Positions 8,127 through 16,891 are shown, numbered from the stretch's first letter. The stretch: DNA of 64,000 nt from Natrinema versiforme (GCF_005576615.1 NZ_CP040331.1:372001-436000); one strand, 5' to 3'. Made by a program: numbers and translations. Notes: generated by a model not told the origin, from the letters alone.

Positions 8127-11100
8127 TCAGTACCAGCGCGGGATGTACTCAACGTCAAGGCCGTAGAGGTCAGCGATTTTCTCGTCGATTTCAGCCTGAA
8201 CCTCATCAAGTGACCGATCGGTCTCGCCTTTCTGCAGCGCGATGGCTTCATCGATGCTCTCGATGATGTCGTCCAATTGTTCCTCGGTTGGAACCGGTAC
8301 CGGGATGACGCGCATGTCCGCAGCCTGCACGTTCAGTGTCCCGTTGATGAAGTGGTACAGGACGTACTTGGTGACCTCCGAGTTGAGGATGCCGAGCAGG
8401 TACTTCGGTGGGAGTCGATCTGTCGTGGAGATGAGTACGACACCGCTGGAGTCCACAACGGCGTTGTTGATATAGCGAGCCTTAGTCTTGTACTTCCCTG
8501 CACCACCGCGTGATGCGAAGACAGCCGAGCGGAAGTAGTAACTCGGGTCACGAATGCGGCCACCGCGCCGGTTACTGATTTTCTCCAGGCTCTCCTTGCT
8601 CCAGTCGATGTACTGCTCGGTCGGCTTGTAGTACACGTCTGATGTGGACGCGCCCTTCTCTATCGGAACCCACGTCCGATTATCACGTTCGTCGGTATCG
8701 ATCCCGTTGAATCGTTCTTCTTCGGATAGTTCCAATGGGTCGATTGTGTGTTCATCCGTAATGACGCGGTTAATGAAGTTGTACGCGTTTTCGTTCTGCT
8801 CGACGTATTGGAAGTCCTCGTTCCGGTCTTTAACGCGTTCTGCGCTGTCAGTCCCGTCGATGTACGCGATGTGCTCCTTGTTGTTGTTTGTTTTCAGCCC
8901 TTCGCCGCCCCATGTAACCAAGCCGAGAAGTGTAACATCACCCGGTTCAAGTTGGTTGATGTGTTGCTCGCGGATCTCATCCAAGTTGTCACGCTGCCGA
9001 TCCACGTCGTACAGCTCCTCTTTCCACTCGCCGATAAGGTCGTTCGCTGGGTCGATATAGTCCCGGTAGACCTTCTGTTTGACCTCGTCCGGTTCGAAGA
9101 AGCTCCCTCGGATGCTGTTCCGGTACATATTGATGGGGACCTGATACGCGTGCAGGTCTTCGTTGTCCGTGAGCTTCCGGACTTCGTTGTCGCCGTTGTC
9201 CGGCAGGTTGGGGAAGTGGATGAGGTTTCGGTAACTCGTGATGGGGGATTCCAGCCCGTTGACGTACCGCATCTGGTAGTTTCGATCCCTCGCATCTTCG
9301 TGCTGGAGTGAGAAGATGGCAGCGTTGACCGCAGCGTCGAACGTATCGATGTTCGTGAGAAGGATTTCCTGTAGCCGGTTCGACTGGAGCAGGTTCCGTG
9401 TAGAGGTTTTCGTAGCGATCGTGCGGAATGTCGAATTAACGATGTACGAGAAGACACCGCCGTCACGGACGAGTTCCTCACCGCGGTAGATGAACTTCTG
9501 GTAGCGGTCGTACACCATCTTCCGCACCGGCTTCACGTACTCGTCGCGGTGTTCCTCGTAGAAGTCGCTGAGTGCGGTCACGTAGTCTGGATTCGTTCCG
9601 CCCTTGTATGGGGGGTTACCGATGACGATATCGAACCCGCCTTCCAGAAGGACTTCCGGAATGTTGATACTCCACTTGAATGCCTCCTCGTCCGTGTCGA
9701 GCTCACCAACGGCTTCCGACATCCAGTGATCGGATGAGTCCCAACTAATCTTCTTATCGAGCTCGTCCGTCAAGCGCTGTAATTCGTCATGTATCTCCTG
9801 TTTCTCATCGTTATGCGCACCGACGTACTCTTTCCGCAGCGTGGAGATACGGTCAATAAGGTCATCTTCGCCGTAGTCACCGGTCAGGCTACCCTGGTAG
9901 TCGCCTTCGCGGAGCGTATCGCGTAGCTCGGTCGGTTCGTAGTCACCGACGAGACTGTTCCCGACGAAGAACTTGAGACCAAGGTTCGGAAGCGCGTACC
10001 GGTCGTTCTGTTCGAGAAATTCGTCGATGGAGATGTGGAGGTCTTGAATGAGGTACAACCAGACGCGGAACTTGCAGAGTTCAATCCCACCACTGTCGAT
10101 ATCGACGCCGTATAGCGAGTCGCGGATGAAATCTTGCTTGAGTTCGAAGCGGTCGATGTCGTCGTCTAACGCGTCTGTCAGGGCTTCAACGATGGCGACC
10201 AGTTCCTCACTCATGGCGATGATGAACGCGCCACTCCCGACGGCCGGGTCAACCACTTGGACGTCCCTAACCTTCTCACGCATCCCATGAACAATGTCTT
10301 CGGACAGATCGGTTGGTGCACGGTGGTTCCCGACTAACTCGATCACCGCGTCTTCATGGTCGGCGTAGTCCTCCAGGAGGAACTGCTTGAGCGCGTTCTT
10401 CGCCATATACTCGGTGATTGGTTTCGGGGTGTAGAACGTCCCTTTTTCCTCGCGCTCAGCCTCCTGCATGAACATCTCGAAGATACGCCCGATGAACTCG
10501 GGGTCAACAATCAACTCCTGTTCGCTTGGATTGGACTCGCTGAGCGAGAACTTGTACTGTCGGAGGAATCCTTTCGGGTCACCGTCTTCCGTTTCCGTCG
10601 GGTTGAGCAGCGCGTCGAAGAACGCGGGTTCGACAGTAACGTCTTCCTCGATCGATTTCTCTTCAAAGAGCCCACCGTTGAAGTACGGAATACGACCAAG
10701 GAAGTCGTAGGACTGATGTGTAGCGTCACACAGCGCGTTGAAGAACAACGGCTCGAAGAAGTCATGGTAGACATGCATATCGGGGTCGTCCCGGGCGACT
10801 TCGTACTTGTTCTCGATGTAGTCTGTATCGCCGTTCAGCCAGCCTTTCTCCTCAACGAAAAGCAAGAACAGGACACGGTTGACTACTAAACGCGTGTACG
10901 CATTTAGGTTCTCGCCCGGATCCGGAAGCCCAGTGATAGACTTCTGCAGATCGTCGCGGAAAATCTCACCAAACTGCTCGTAGAAGGTGTTCGTGACCTC
11001 CCGGATGGAGAACGTGTCTTCAACGTTACTGAGTAGGGAGTCCCGGTCTTGCCTACTGGTGACGTAGAGAGTGTCGAGAAAGTCGAGGTAGATTGGTTCA

Positions 11101-11537
11101 ATGTCAGTGAGGTTAACAGTAAAGTACTTCAGGTCAAAGGTGAGTTCGACATCTTCGGAGGAAAACTGCTCGTCAATGTAGAGGAAGGTAAGTTCGTTAG
11201 AAACCGGGCTGGTAAGCGGCCCGTCATCTTCTTCTCGGTACGCTACAACGACGAACAACTCGTCAATCGGGGTTCCGTATCGCTTGAGATGTTTTTTGAC
11301 ATCGCTGAAAGAGGGAGAGTCACCGCCCTGACTAAGCTCAATGTACCGGATGACCCCCTCTCCATCCAAATCAACGAGGTGCGCTTCATACCAGTCATTC
11401 GTTCCTTGGTTCCGGCGGAGGCCATCCGGGATCGTCACGAACTCACCGTAGTTCAATCCGCTTTCGTCGAGAAGGTAATCCAAGACGTCGAATCCCGTCG
11501 TTATGTCAGAAAGTCGTTCCGGACGTACCGTGGACAT
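8127..11537 (-). CDS. Eco57I/PglX-type adenine-specific DNA methyltransferase
   Basis: The 1136-aa protein has the FYTPKP motif (368-373), the SAM-binding motif I DPAVGSGAF (430-438) and the catalytic NPPY (641-644). These define an N6-adenine methyltransferase of the type IIG/PglX group. Long N-terminal (1-350) and C-terminal (about 700-1136) regions flank the core. The C-terminus resembles a target-recognition domain, with a late PVPTEEQLDDIIESIDE segment. No PD-(D/E)XK motif is obvious at the N-terminus, so cleavage probably depends on partners. ATG 11537 is chosen over an upstream in-frame start at 11606, whose extra residues look non-coding. It leads an operon with the PLD-SNF2 helicase. 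The likely role is to mark self DNA. Confidence 0.85.
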   Translation of the reverse strand: MSTVRPERLSDITTGFDVLDYLLDESGLNYGEFVTIPDGLRRNQGTNDWYEAHLVDLDGEGVIRYIELSQGGDSPSFSDVKKHLKRYGTPIDELFVVVAYREEDDGPLTSPVSNELTFLYIDEQFSSEDVELTFDLKYFTVNLTDIEPIYLDFLDTLYVTSRQDRDSLLSNVEDTFSIREVTNTFYEQFGEIFRDDLQKSITGLPDPGENLNAYTRLVVNRVLFLLFVEEKGWLNGDTDYIENKYEVARDDPDMHVYHDFFEPLFFNALCDATHQSYDFLGRIPYFNGGLFEEKSIEEDVTVEPAFFDALLNPTETEDGDPKGFLRQYKFSLSESNPSEQELIVDPEFIGRIFEMFMQEAEREEKGTFYTPKPITEYMAKNALKQFLLEDYADHEDAVIELVGNHRAPTDLSEDIVHGMREKVRDVQVVDPAVGSGAFIIAMSEELVAIVEALTDALDDDIDRFELKQDFIRDSLYGVDIDSGGIELCKFRVWLYLIQDLHISIDEFLEQNDRYALPNLGLKFFVGNSLVGDYEPTELRDTLREGDYQGSLTGDYGEDDLIDRISTLRKEYVGAHNDEKQEIHDELQRLTDELDKKISWDSSDHWMSEAVGELDTDEEAFKWSINIPEVLLEGGFDIVIGNPPYKGGTNPDYVTALSDFYEEHRDEYVKPVRKMVYDRYQKFIYRGEELVRDGGVFSYIVNSTFRTIATKTSTRNLLQSNRLQEILLTNIDTFDAAVNAAIFSLQHEDARDRNYQMRYVNGLESPITSYRNLIHFPNLPDNGDNEVRKLTDNEDLHAYQVPINMYRNSIRGSFFEPDEVKQKVYRDYIDPANDLIGEWKEELYDVDRQRDNLDEIREQHINQLEPGDVTLLGLVTWGGEGLKTNNNKEHIAYIDGTDSAERVKDRNEDFQYVEQNENAYNFINRVITDEHTIDPLELSEEERFNGIDTDERDNRTWVPIEKGASTSDVYYKPTEQYIDWSKESLEKISNRRGGRIRDPSYYFRSAVFASRGGAGKYKTKARYINNAVVDSSGVVLISTTDRLPPKYLLGILNSEVTKYVLYHFINGTLNVQAADMRVIPVPVPTEEQLDDIIESIDEAIALQKGETDRSLDEVQAEIDEKIADLYGLDVEYIPRWY

Positions 11538-11667
11538 GTTACTTCCTGCCTTTCCCCTACACCCGCTTAAAAACTTGCTTAACTGATGAACGGCAATTCT
11601 CCCCAAATTTGGACGCTTATCGCTTCAAAACCGGAATATTGGGAAATAAGTAGTTACTTGGCCCAAG

Positions 11668-11834
11668 ATGACGCATCAACTGACAATGGGGTCACTGAGT
11701 ACGTTTGATATGAGCAGGCTGGATTCCAGCGAGATAGAGGTCGTCAATATCGTTGGTTCCGGTGAATTCGGCAGGGAAGTCGATATTGAAGTTCTTTCCG
11801 ATGATCTACCCTCAGCGAGATACGGTCGTGTTTA
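11668..11834 (+). pseudogene. TATA-binding protein (TBP) fragment cut by an IS
   Basis: From ATG 11668 about 55 codons read like the start of a haloarchaeal TBP. The segment EIEVVNIVGSGEFGREVDIE followed by LSDDLPSARYG matches the first beta-strands and helix of the TBP saddle (compare ENVVAS.GLGRELDL...L...A.Y). The frame then runs into the terminal repeat of the IS6-family element at 11828 and stops. I did not find the rest of TBP on the far side of the element, so a deletion accompanied or followed the insertion. TBP paralogues are common on haloarchaeal plasmids. Confidence 0.6.
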
Positions 11835-12515
11835 GTTTGTAGCATTCTGCCAGACAGCGAAGGCTTGGAGCCACGATTCTGCGGTTGATGGTTTAGCATG
11901 ACTGAAACAGTTTGAGAATGAAGAGATGCGTCGTTTTATCTCTCGAAAGATACGTTCGACAGCGTTCCGATTTCCCTGTTTTCGTATCGAAATCGGAGTC
12001 CGTGTCGGCGGAGTGCTGTCTGGAGATGCTGTGCGCCATCGACGAGAAACACAGTGTTTTCGACATCGTGTTTCTCGATTAGTTCTCGCAGAAAGCGTTC
12101 AGTCACTGCGGTCGTAGTCGTCGAAAATAGCCGTATGTGAAGAATTCTGTTCGTTTCAGGATCGACTGCAGCATACAGCCAATACTGGTGATCATCGATT
12201 CGAATCACGGTTTCGTCGAGCGCAACGTGATTCGGATTCGCATCAGTTGTTGGCTGTAGATCGGCTTTCTGCACCCAATCGTGAACAGCCTTTCGCGAAC
12301 GCTTGACATCGAACTTCTCGAGTTCCCGAACGGTATTCGAAAGCGATAATCCAGCAAGGTGGAGTCGAATACCAAGCTCCATCAGCCGGCGCGGTGTCCG
12401 TTCTCTCTCCACAAAACTCAAATCAATCCAGTCGCTACAACCATTGAGGCAGTCGATTTTTGCCATAGACCAGCACAAAATCGTGCCGCCTCACTTTTCA
12501 CGCTTAACTAAACAC
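11828..12515 (-). mobile_element. IS6-family insertion sequence (copy 1)
   Basis: The element is about 688 bp. Its ends carry the inverted repeat GTGTTTAGTT (left at 11828, mirrored by AACTAAACAC ending at 12515). No flanking target duplication is apparent, which fits rearrangement after insertion, and the left end interrupts a TBP gene. Related elements occur at 45472-46156 (intact ORF) and near 21110-21690 (decayed). Confidence 0.7.
11832..12478 (-). pseudogene. IS6-family transposase, frameshifted
   Basis: Translation from 12478 gives a DDE transposase very similar in layout to the intact copy at 45519-46154: VALDETVIRIDD (first Asp), FLVDGAQHLQTALRRHG (second Asp region), then a loss of frame at RYENR. 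The next frame resumes with GNRNAVERIFREIKRR, which carries the catalytic Glu, and ends at 11832. A single-base change near 11970-11980 therefore splits the ORF. IS6 elements move by forming cointegrates through this transposase. The copy is probably inactive. Confidence 0.7.
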
Positions 12516-12875
12516 AGCCCGGCAGTAACTCGTTTTTCGGCTAAATTTTTGTTCCTGTGTACGAGTTTCAGCTAACGGACAGTTTAATCGGTTGCTTTTC
12601 GGCGTAGATCGGCGTCCTAAAGCCTGAGAACTGGGTTTCTCGTGAACGTTTTGACCGGCATTCGCAACTCCAGGGCCGCAGTTTGATATGGCGATATGTG
12701 GTTTACGCCAATTTGGCCGACTGCCTCCGCTATGTTACTAAACTCGTGTGTCCTACGTGCGACACACGGACAAGCAGTAGTTTTACATGACTGTCAGTTG
12801 TATTCAGATACGTGAAAATGAGGGCCTTAGAATGCACCCAACCCGGAGGAACGGGGTTCTCGAGCGGGTGGGCGC
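12516..12875. other. Gene-free stretch before the recombinase gene
   Basis: No coding sequence is supported in these 360 bases. They contain the palindromic core-like site at 12745-12768, and a purine-rich GGAGG near 12845-12849 that is too far from the recombinase start to be a normal ribosome-binding site. Confidence 0.5.
12745..12768. promoter_or_regulatory. Candidate tyrosine-recombinase core (att-like) site
   Basis: CGTGTGTC at 12745-12752 and GACACACG at 12761-12768 are perfect 8-bp inverted arms around an 8-bp asymmetric spacer (CTACGTGC). This is the geometry of a core site at which two recombinase monomers bind the arms and exchange strands in the spacer. It sits 107 nt upstream of the recombinase start. 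A regulatory operator is the alternative reading. Confidence 0.4.
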
Positions 12876-14108
12876 ATGAATAGCCAGCAGGAAACGATCA
12901 ACTGGTCGCAGAAGAGCCTCGACGAACTCCGTGAGTTCTGGTACGCCGAAATCGAAACGGCGCTGCGACGTGCCGGCCACGATCTCGAATCCCGGCCGAC
13001 CTACCAGGACCTCGTCGACGCCGGCTTTTCGGGCATCGCCTACACGCTGCGCGAGCACCACGACATGACGCTGACCGACTTTCTCAGGTCGGTCGGCTAC
13101 GACGGCCCCGGTTCTGAGGACTCGTACCAGTGGGGTATCGGCGACGAAACGACCATCGACGCGCTCGAGGCGTTCTTGCGACGGGCCGAACGCAAGCGTG
13201 CCTCGTCGACGGCCGACTCGAAACGATATCGGCTCGCAACCTACGTGCGGCTGTACGAGGCGGTCCACGAGATGGCGGCGATCGTCGACCGAGTGATGGA
13301 CGTCGACAACGAGTACGATGAACTCCGACGTGTCGAGGCCGTTCTGAACGAACTCGACGATGACCTCAAAAGCAACGAGTCGAAGCTCCGATATCTAAGC
13401 GACATTCGGCAGTTCTACGACCACCTTGAGACACGCCACGGCGCACCGTTCAACCCAACAGACAACGTCGACCACACCGAGATCTGGACCCAGCGACTCG
13501 ACGGCGAGAAAGACAATCCCGCACTCTCGAGCGCGCAGGTGGGAACGCTATACACCACCGCCGACGGCCCCGAGGAACAACTCCTCGTGCTCGCGCTGTG
13601 CGCGTGGGGACTTCGCCGCAGCGAGGTCGCGGGGTTGCACGTCTCACAGCTCGTTCTTGACGGCGACGACCCGCATATCGCGTTTGACGACCGAAAGAAC
13701 GGGCCGGGGACGGTCGCGCTGATCTACGGCGTTCCCGAGCTCACCGACCGACTCGACGCGCTCGGCAGCGGCGATCGGGAGTGGAACGGCTATCTGTTTC
13801 CCTCAACCGAGTCCTCGAGCGGCCACGTAACCGGCGAGACGATACAGGCCCGGTTCAAGCGACTGGCACAGCGAGCAGAGGTTCGCGTTCGCGGCGAGTG
13901 GCCGACCTCCAAAACAGGCCGGCGGTTCTGGTATACGACCTACAATCAAGCCATGAGCGACCTGCTGGACAATCTCGACGTGATTGCCGGCGAACAGGGG
14001 AGTAGCGATCCGTCGGTGGTACTGAAAAACTACCTCTCGGAAGCGGAACGGCGGAAGTATCGGCGCGAGTTCATGCGGGAACGGCTTGCTGAGGCATTTG
14101 AGGGGTAA
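12876..14108 (+). CDS. Tyrosine recombinase / phage-type integrase
   Basis: The 410-aa protein has an N-terminal SAM-like core-binding region (about residues 130-190) and a C-terminal catalytic domain. The first catalytic arginine is in the motif GLRRSEVAGL (R247, E250). The second motif is degenerate: where HxxR is usual, it has KTGRRFWYTTY, a form seen in haloarchaeal integrases. The nucleophile is probably Y386 in VLKNYLSE or Y395 in RRKYRREFM. Such enzymes integrate or resolve plasmids and viruses. The start ATG 12876 lies after a short AT-poor leader, and a small zinc-finger-like gene follows only 2 nt after the stop, suggesting an operon. An att-like palindrome lies upstream. Confidence 0.82.
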   Translation: MNSQQETINWSQKSLDELREFWYAEIETALRRAGHDLESRPTYQDLVDAGFSGIAYTLREHHDMTLTDFLRSVGYDGPGSEDSYQWGIGDETTIDALEAFLRRAERKRASSTADSKRYRLATYVRLYEAVHEMAAIVDRVMDVDNEYDELRRVEAVLNELDDDLKSNESKLRYLSDIRQFYDHLETRHGAPFNPTDNVDHTEIWTQRLDGEKDNPALSSAQVGTLYTTADGPEEQLLVLALCAWGLRRSEVAGLHVSQLVLDGDDPHIAFDDRKNGPGTVALIYGVPELTDRLDALGSGDREWNGYLFPSTESSSGHVTGETIQARFKRLAQRAEVRVRGEWPTSKTGRRFWYTTYNQAMSDLLDNLDVIAGEQGSSDPSVVLKNYLSEAERRKYRREFMRERLAEAFEG

Positions 14109-14110
14109 TC

Positions 14111-14365
14111 ATGGGCTCGAGAGTCACCCACAGGTGTTCCTGTTCAACGTGCGGGTACCGCCGCGAGTTCCTCGAGAAATCCAAGGCCAAGCGGGCTCGG
14201 AACTATCACAAATACAAAGCAGGCGGGCACACTGTCAGTGTCGACACGGCCCCTCGGAATATGAACGGAGAACTCCTTAGCCGGTTAGAATACTGGACCT
14301 ACGAGCGGTCGTATGAGTTCGAACGGAACTACAAGTGGTGGATGTGGTTCTACCAGTTCCGCTAA
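14111..14365 (+). CDS. Small zinc-finger-like protein (84 aa)
   Basis: The 84-aa product is basic and aromatic-rich, unusual for a haloarchaeon. It has cysteines in CSCSTCGYRREF near residues 9-20 that could form half of a metal site, and a C-terminal WTYERSYEFERNYKWWMWF stretch. It starts 2 nt after the integrase stop, so it is probably translated with it. It could be a DNA-binding accessory (excisionase-like) protein, but this is inference from size, charge and position. No family recognised. Confidence 0.5.
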   Translation: MGSRVTHRCSCSTCGYRREFLEKSKAKRARNYHKYKAGGHTVSVDTAPRNMNGELLSRLEYWTYERSYEFERNYKWWMWFYQFR

Positions 14366-14629
14366 ATCTGGCCTACGAACTTATCGGAGAAGAAGACCAG
14401 TCGAGTGACCTCGAAGACCGTGGAGGATCGCTGATGTCTGATCAGGCACTCTCGACACCGCTCGGCGACAGCTTCGAGCGGTACCCCTGGACAAGGGAAA
14501 GGGCTGCGGTGGCGACGGCGGGAACTACCGACGCAACGCAGGGCGCGAACTCAAGCGGTTCGCCGAGTGGCCACCGGCAACCGCAGTGACGACGACTGGA
14601 CCGGGAGCATTCCAGACGATATCGACCGT

Positions 14630-15380
14630 GAATCCACCTTTTGAGGACCTCGACGAACGCGTGTTCCGCGAGTATCCGGAACCTCGCCGGTGACCGAGGG
14701 ATCAAACAGAACACTGTACAAACCTATTACCGCTATATCTTCGCGTGGTGTGGCTGGTGCATCAACGAGGCCTACCTCGAGGCCCCCTATTCCCAGCGGG
14801 CGAGCGCGATGGCACCGCTTCCCGAGGATGACGACCGTAAGCCCGGTAACCAGCAGGCTTGGACGTCCGAATAACGTCGCGCGTTCACCCGCTATGTCGA
14901 CGAGCGAGCCCGCGAGGCCATCGAGACGTACACGAACTTCCGGAAGATGCCGATCCCCTCGACAGGTAGCAAGCGCGCTATGAGGCGCTGAAGATGTCTC
15001 GTGACCGTGCCCTCGTGTTCGTTCTCGCGTATACAGGTATTCGGGTTGGAGAACTGCTCTGGGACCCGAACGATCCGCGCCGGCGCGGCGTCCGCTGGGA
15101 GGAAATCTCGCTCGAGGGCGGGAGTATGGACATCTATCGGAAGAAAGAGCAGTAGGATGCCGCGAGCCTCCCTGACCCGGTAATTTCGCCGTTGCGGAGC
15201 TACCAGAAGCTCATGGATCCACCACGGAGCGCTGGTCGGTGTTTCTGACATTCGATCAGCGGACGCTTGCGGAGATTGTGAAGGAGGAGCTAGCCGACCG
15301 AGGAGAACACTCGAATACAATCGACGAGCAACATGGAGTACGCTCGCGACCTCTTACTAGCGCTCGACGAGGACATCTAG
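14630..15380 (+). pseudogene. Decayed tyrosine recombinase
   Basis: Pieces of an integrase are readable in shifting frames on the plus strand. A core-binding segment appears near 14690-14790 (GIKQNTVQTYYRYIFAWCGW). A catalytic segment near 15000-15150 has ALVFVLAYTGIRVGELLW and then EEISLEGGSMDIYRKKEQ, followed by a stop. A later piece near 15175 reads PVISPLRSYQKLMDPP. At least two frameshifts and a nonsense codon separate them, so it cannot make a functional enzyme. It marks an older integration event next to the intact recombinase. Confidence 0.7.
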
Positions 15381-15577
15381 CCGTCGTCGATCACCACAGA
15401 CGGCGCACGGTCAATTCTCCGAGGAAATGATACGGGCGCGGTATTCGCATATTGAAACCGGCAAATTGGGCGATGTTGCTACGGAAGCGCTTAACGGGAT
15501 TGATTCTACTTAAATTAGATTACAATTCCGAATGTCGTCTTGGTGTGATCATTGCTACTTCGAGATAAGCGGTGCTA

Positions 15578-15624
15578 TGTTAGCTTTGAGCCTAACATTT
15601 ATTATGTTAGGACTCATACTAACA
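15578..15624. promoter_or_regulatory. Twin operators of the toxin-antitoxin operon
   Basis: Two identical dyads, TGTTAG-N8-CTAACA, lie at 15578-15597 and 15605-15624, exactly 27 bp apart. Their spacers differ (CTTTGAGC and GACTCATA), so the arms are conserved and the spacer is not. An AT-rich box (CATTTATTATG) lies between them and the second dyad ends 7 nt before the toxin start codon. Occupancy would block the promoter. The winged-helix antitoxin encoded downstream is the obvious candidate repressor (inference). Confidence 0.65.
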
Positions 15625-15631
15625 GACAGGG

Positions 15632-15928
15632 ATGAGCGAGGACGTTACTGTCGTTCGCGATGAGATCGAAGCTTATGCGGATGGCACCGTTGCTCGCGTC
15701 CGCATACTCGCGGTCCCTGAGTCGGAGAAGTTCCCGGACGGCATCAAATATGCCTTCCACTACGGCGACGCCGGTGCAGACGACCCGATTATCCGGTTCG
15801 ACAACCACCACGGTGTCCACGAACTGCACCTCGGCTCACGGGTAGTCGAAGCTGACTACCCGGGATTACAGACACTGTATCGTGCTTGGCGCGCGGCGCT
15901 TCCGTTCGACAAGCGAACCGATTGGTGA
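15632..15928 (+). CDS. TumE/DUF6516-like toxin
   Basis: The 98-aa protein resembles the DUF6516 (TumE) toxin family: the core reads FPDGIKYAFHYGD followed by PIIRFDNHHGVHELH, with a conserved D-N-x-H-x-x-H pattern near residues 57-66 and a C-terminal helix. It is the first gene of a two-gene operon; the second encodes a winged-helix protein of the type paired with this family. Twin operators sit immediately upstream and GACAGGG serves as the ribosome-binding site. Assignment rests on the family pattern plus gene pairing; the toxic activity is not visible in the sequence. Confidence 0.65.
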   Translation: MSEDVTVVRDEIEAYADGTVARVRILAVPESEKFPDGIKYAFHYGDAGADDPIIRFDNHHGVHELHLGSRVVEADYPGLQTLYRAWRAALPFDKRTDW

Positions 15929-15951
15929 CCGACCCAACCCTATCCCAAGCC

Positions 15952-16344
15952 ATGACCCAAACACTCCACGTCCGAATCAATTCGTCGTCCGACCGCAGCG
16001 ACCTCGAGGACACGCTTGCAGCTCTCGATGCCGATGAGAGTGTCGACCCGAAGCCGTCGACGCTCTCCGTTGCAGACCTCGAGACGTTCGGCCGGATCTT
16101 CCGGTCGACGAACCTTGAACTGCTCGAGGCGATCGCGGACCATGAACCTGAGAGCATTCGTGAACTCGCCCGGATCGTTGACCGTCACCCGCCGGAGGTG
16201 ACTGACAACGTCACTGAACTCGCCGATTACGGCCTTGTCGACCTCGAGGAGAACGGCCGAGCAAAGCGCCCGGTTGTCTGGTACAACGAGATCGACGTCG
16301 ACATTCCGATCGGCCAGCACTCGCCCGATGTCGCGCCGGCGTAA
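15952..16344 (+). CDS. Winged-helix antitoxin/regulator (TumA-like)
   Basis: The 130-aa protein has an N-terminal ligand or partner region (about residues 1-45) and a MarR/HVO_A0114-like winged helix from about residue 50: LELLEAIADHEPESIRELARIVDR, then NVTELADYGLVDLEENGRAKRP, ending in a beta-wing. ATG 15952, 23 nt after the toxin stop, is chosen because the sequence beginning MTQTLHVRI fits the family N-terminus. It is the likely antitoxin and autorepressor acting on the two dyads at 15578-15624. Confidence 0.7.
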   Translation: MTQTLHVRINSSSDRSDLEDTLAALDADESVDPKPSTLSVADLETFGRIFRSTNLELLEAIADHEPESIRELARIVDRHPPEVTDNVTELADYGLVDLEENGRAKRPVVWYNEIDVDIPIGQHSPDVAPA

Positions 16345-16405
16345 CTACCGAGCTGACAGCACATTATCACAAATATCTTATCAATTGTAGAACTTATAGA
16401 AAACC

Positions 16406-16891
16406 ATGAATCCGACGCGTCGAGAGACAATCGCAGCGATCGGACTCGCCGGTCTCGCCGGATGTACCAGTTCCGATTCGAACGGTAACGATGAGGCTTC
16501 GGCGGAAGAACCTATCGAGGTGGGTGACAGCGGCGGTGGGGTATCGATCGTCCGCCATCATTTTGAGTACACTCCCGATCTCGGACCAGAACTGTTCTTG
16601 ACGATCCGCAACACTCGTGATGCCGCTATCGAGGGTGGAGAGGTATTCTGTCGCGTGTACGACGGCGACGCACTGGCCGGGGAGACGTACGGAACCATTT
16701 CCATGTCGCCGAATGAGACCACGGAGTTAGACCTGCTGTTCACCGATGTCCAGACCGACGGGAGCGAACTGGGATCGACGACGCATTACGAAATCATCGT
16801 TGACGCACCGTACAAGAACGGGGTCACCGACGAGATACAGAAGGAATTCGACCAGCCGGTGAAGTTCGGTGAGTCCACTGATGAGGAGTGA
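16406..16891 (+). CDS. Tat-exported lipoprotein, hypothetical
   Basis: The 161-aa protein begins with a twin-arginine signal (PTRRETIAAIG) followed by a lipobox (LAGLAGC), so it is exported folded and lipid-anchored at Cys20. A Ser/Asn/Asp-rich linker leads to a beta-rich domain (about residues 45-155: ELFLTIRNTRDAAIEGGEVFCRVYDGD) that resembles FxLYD-type domains of haloarchaeal lipoproteins. A TATA-like AATATCTTATC lies near 16371-16381. Function unknown; it is a cell-surface protein. Confidence 0.72.
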   Translation: MNPTRRETIAAIGLAGLAGCTSSDSNGNDEASAEEPIEVGDSGGGVSIVRHHFEYTPDLGPELFLTIRNTRDAAIEGGEVFCRVYDGDALAGETYGTISMSPNETTELDLLFTDVQTDGSELGSTTHYEIIVDAPYKNGVTDEIQKEFDQPVKFGESTDEE

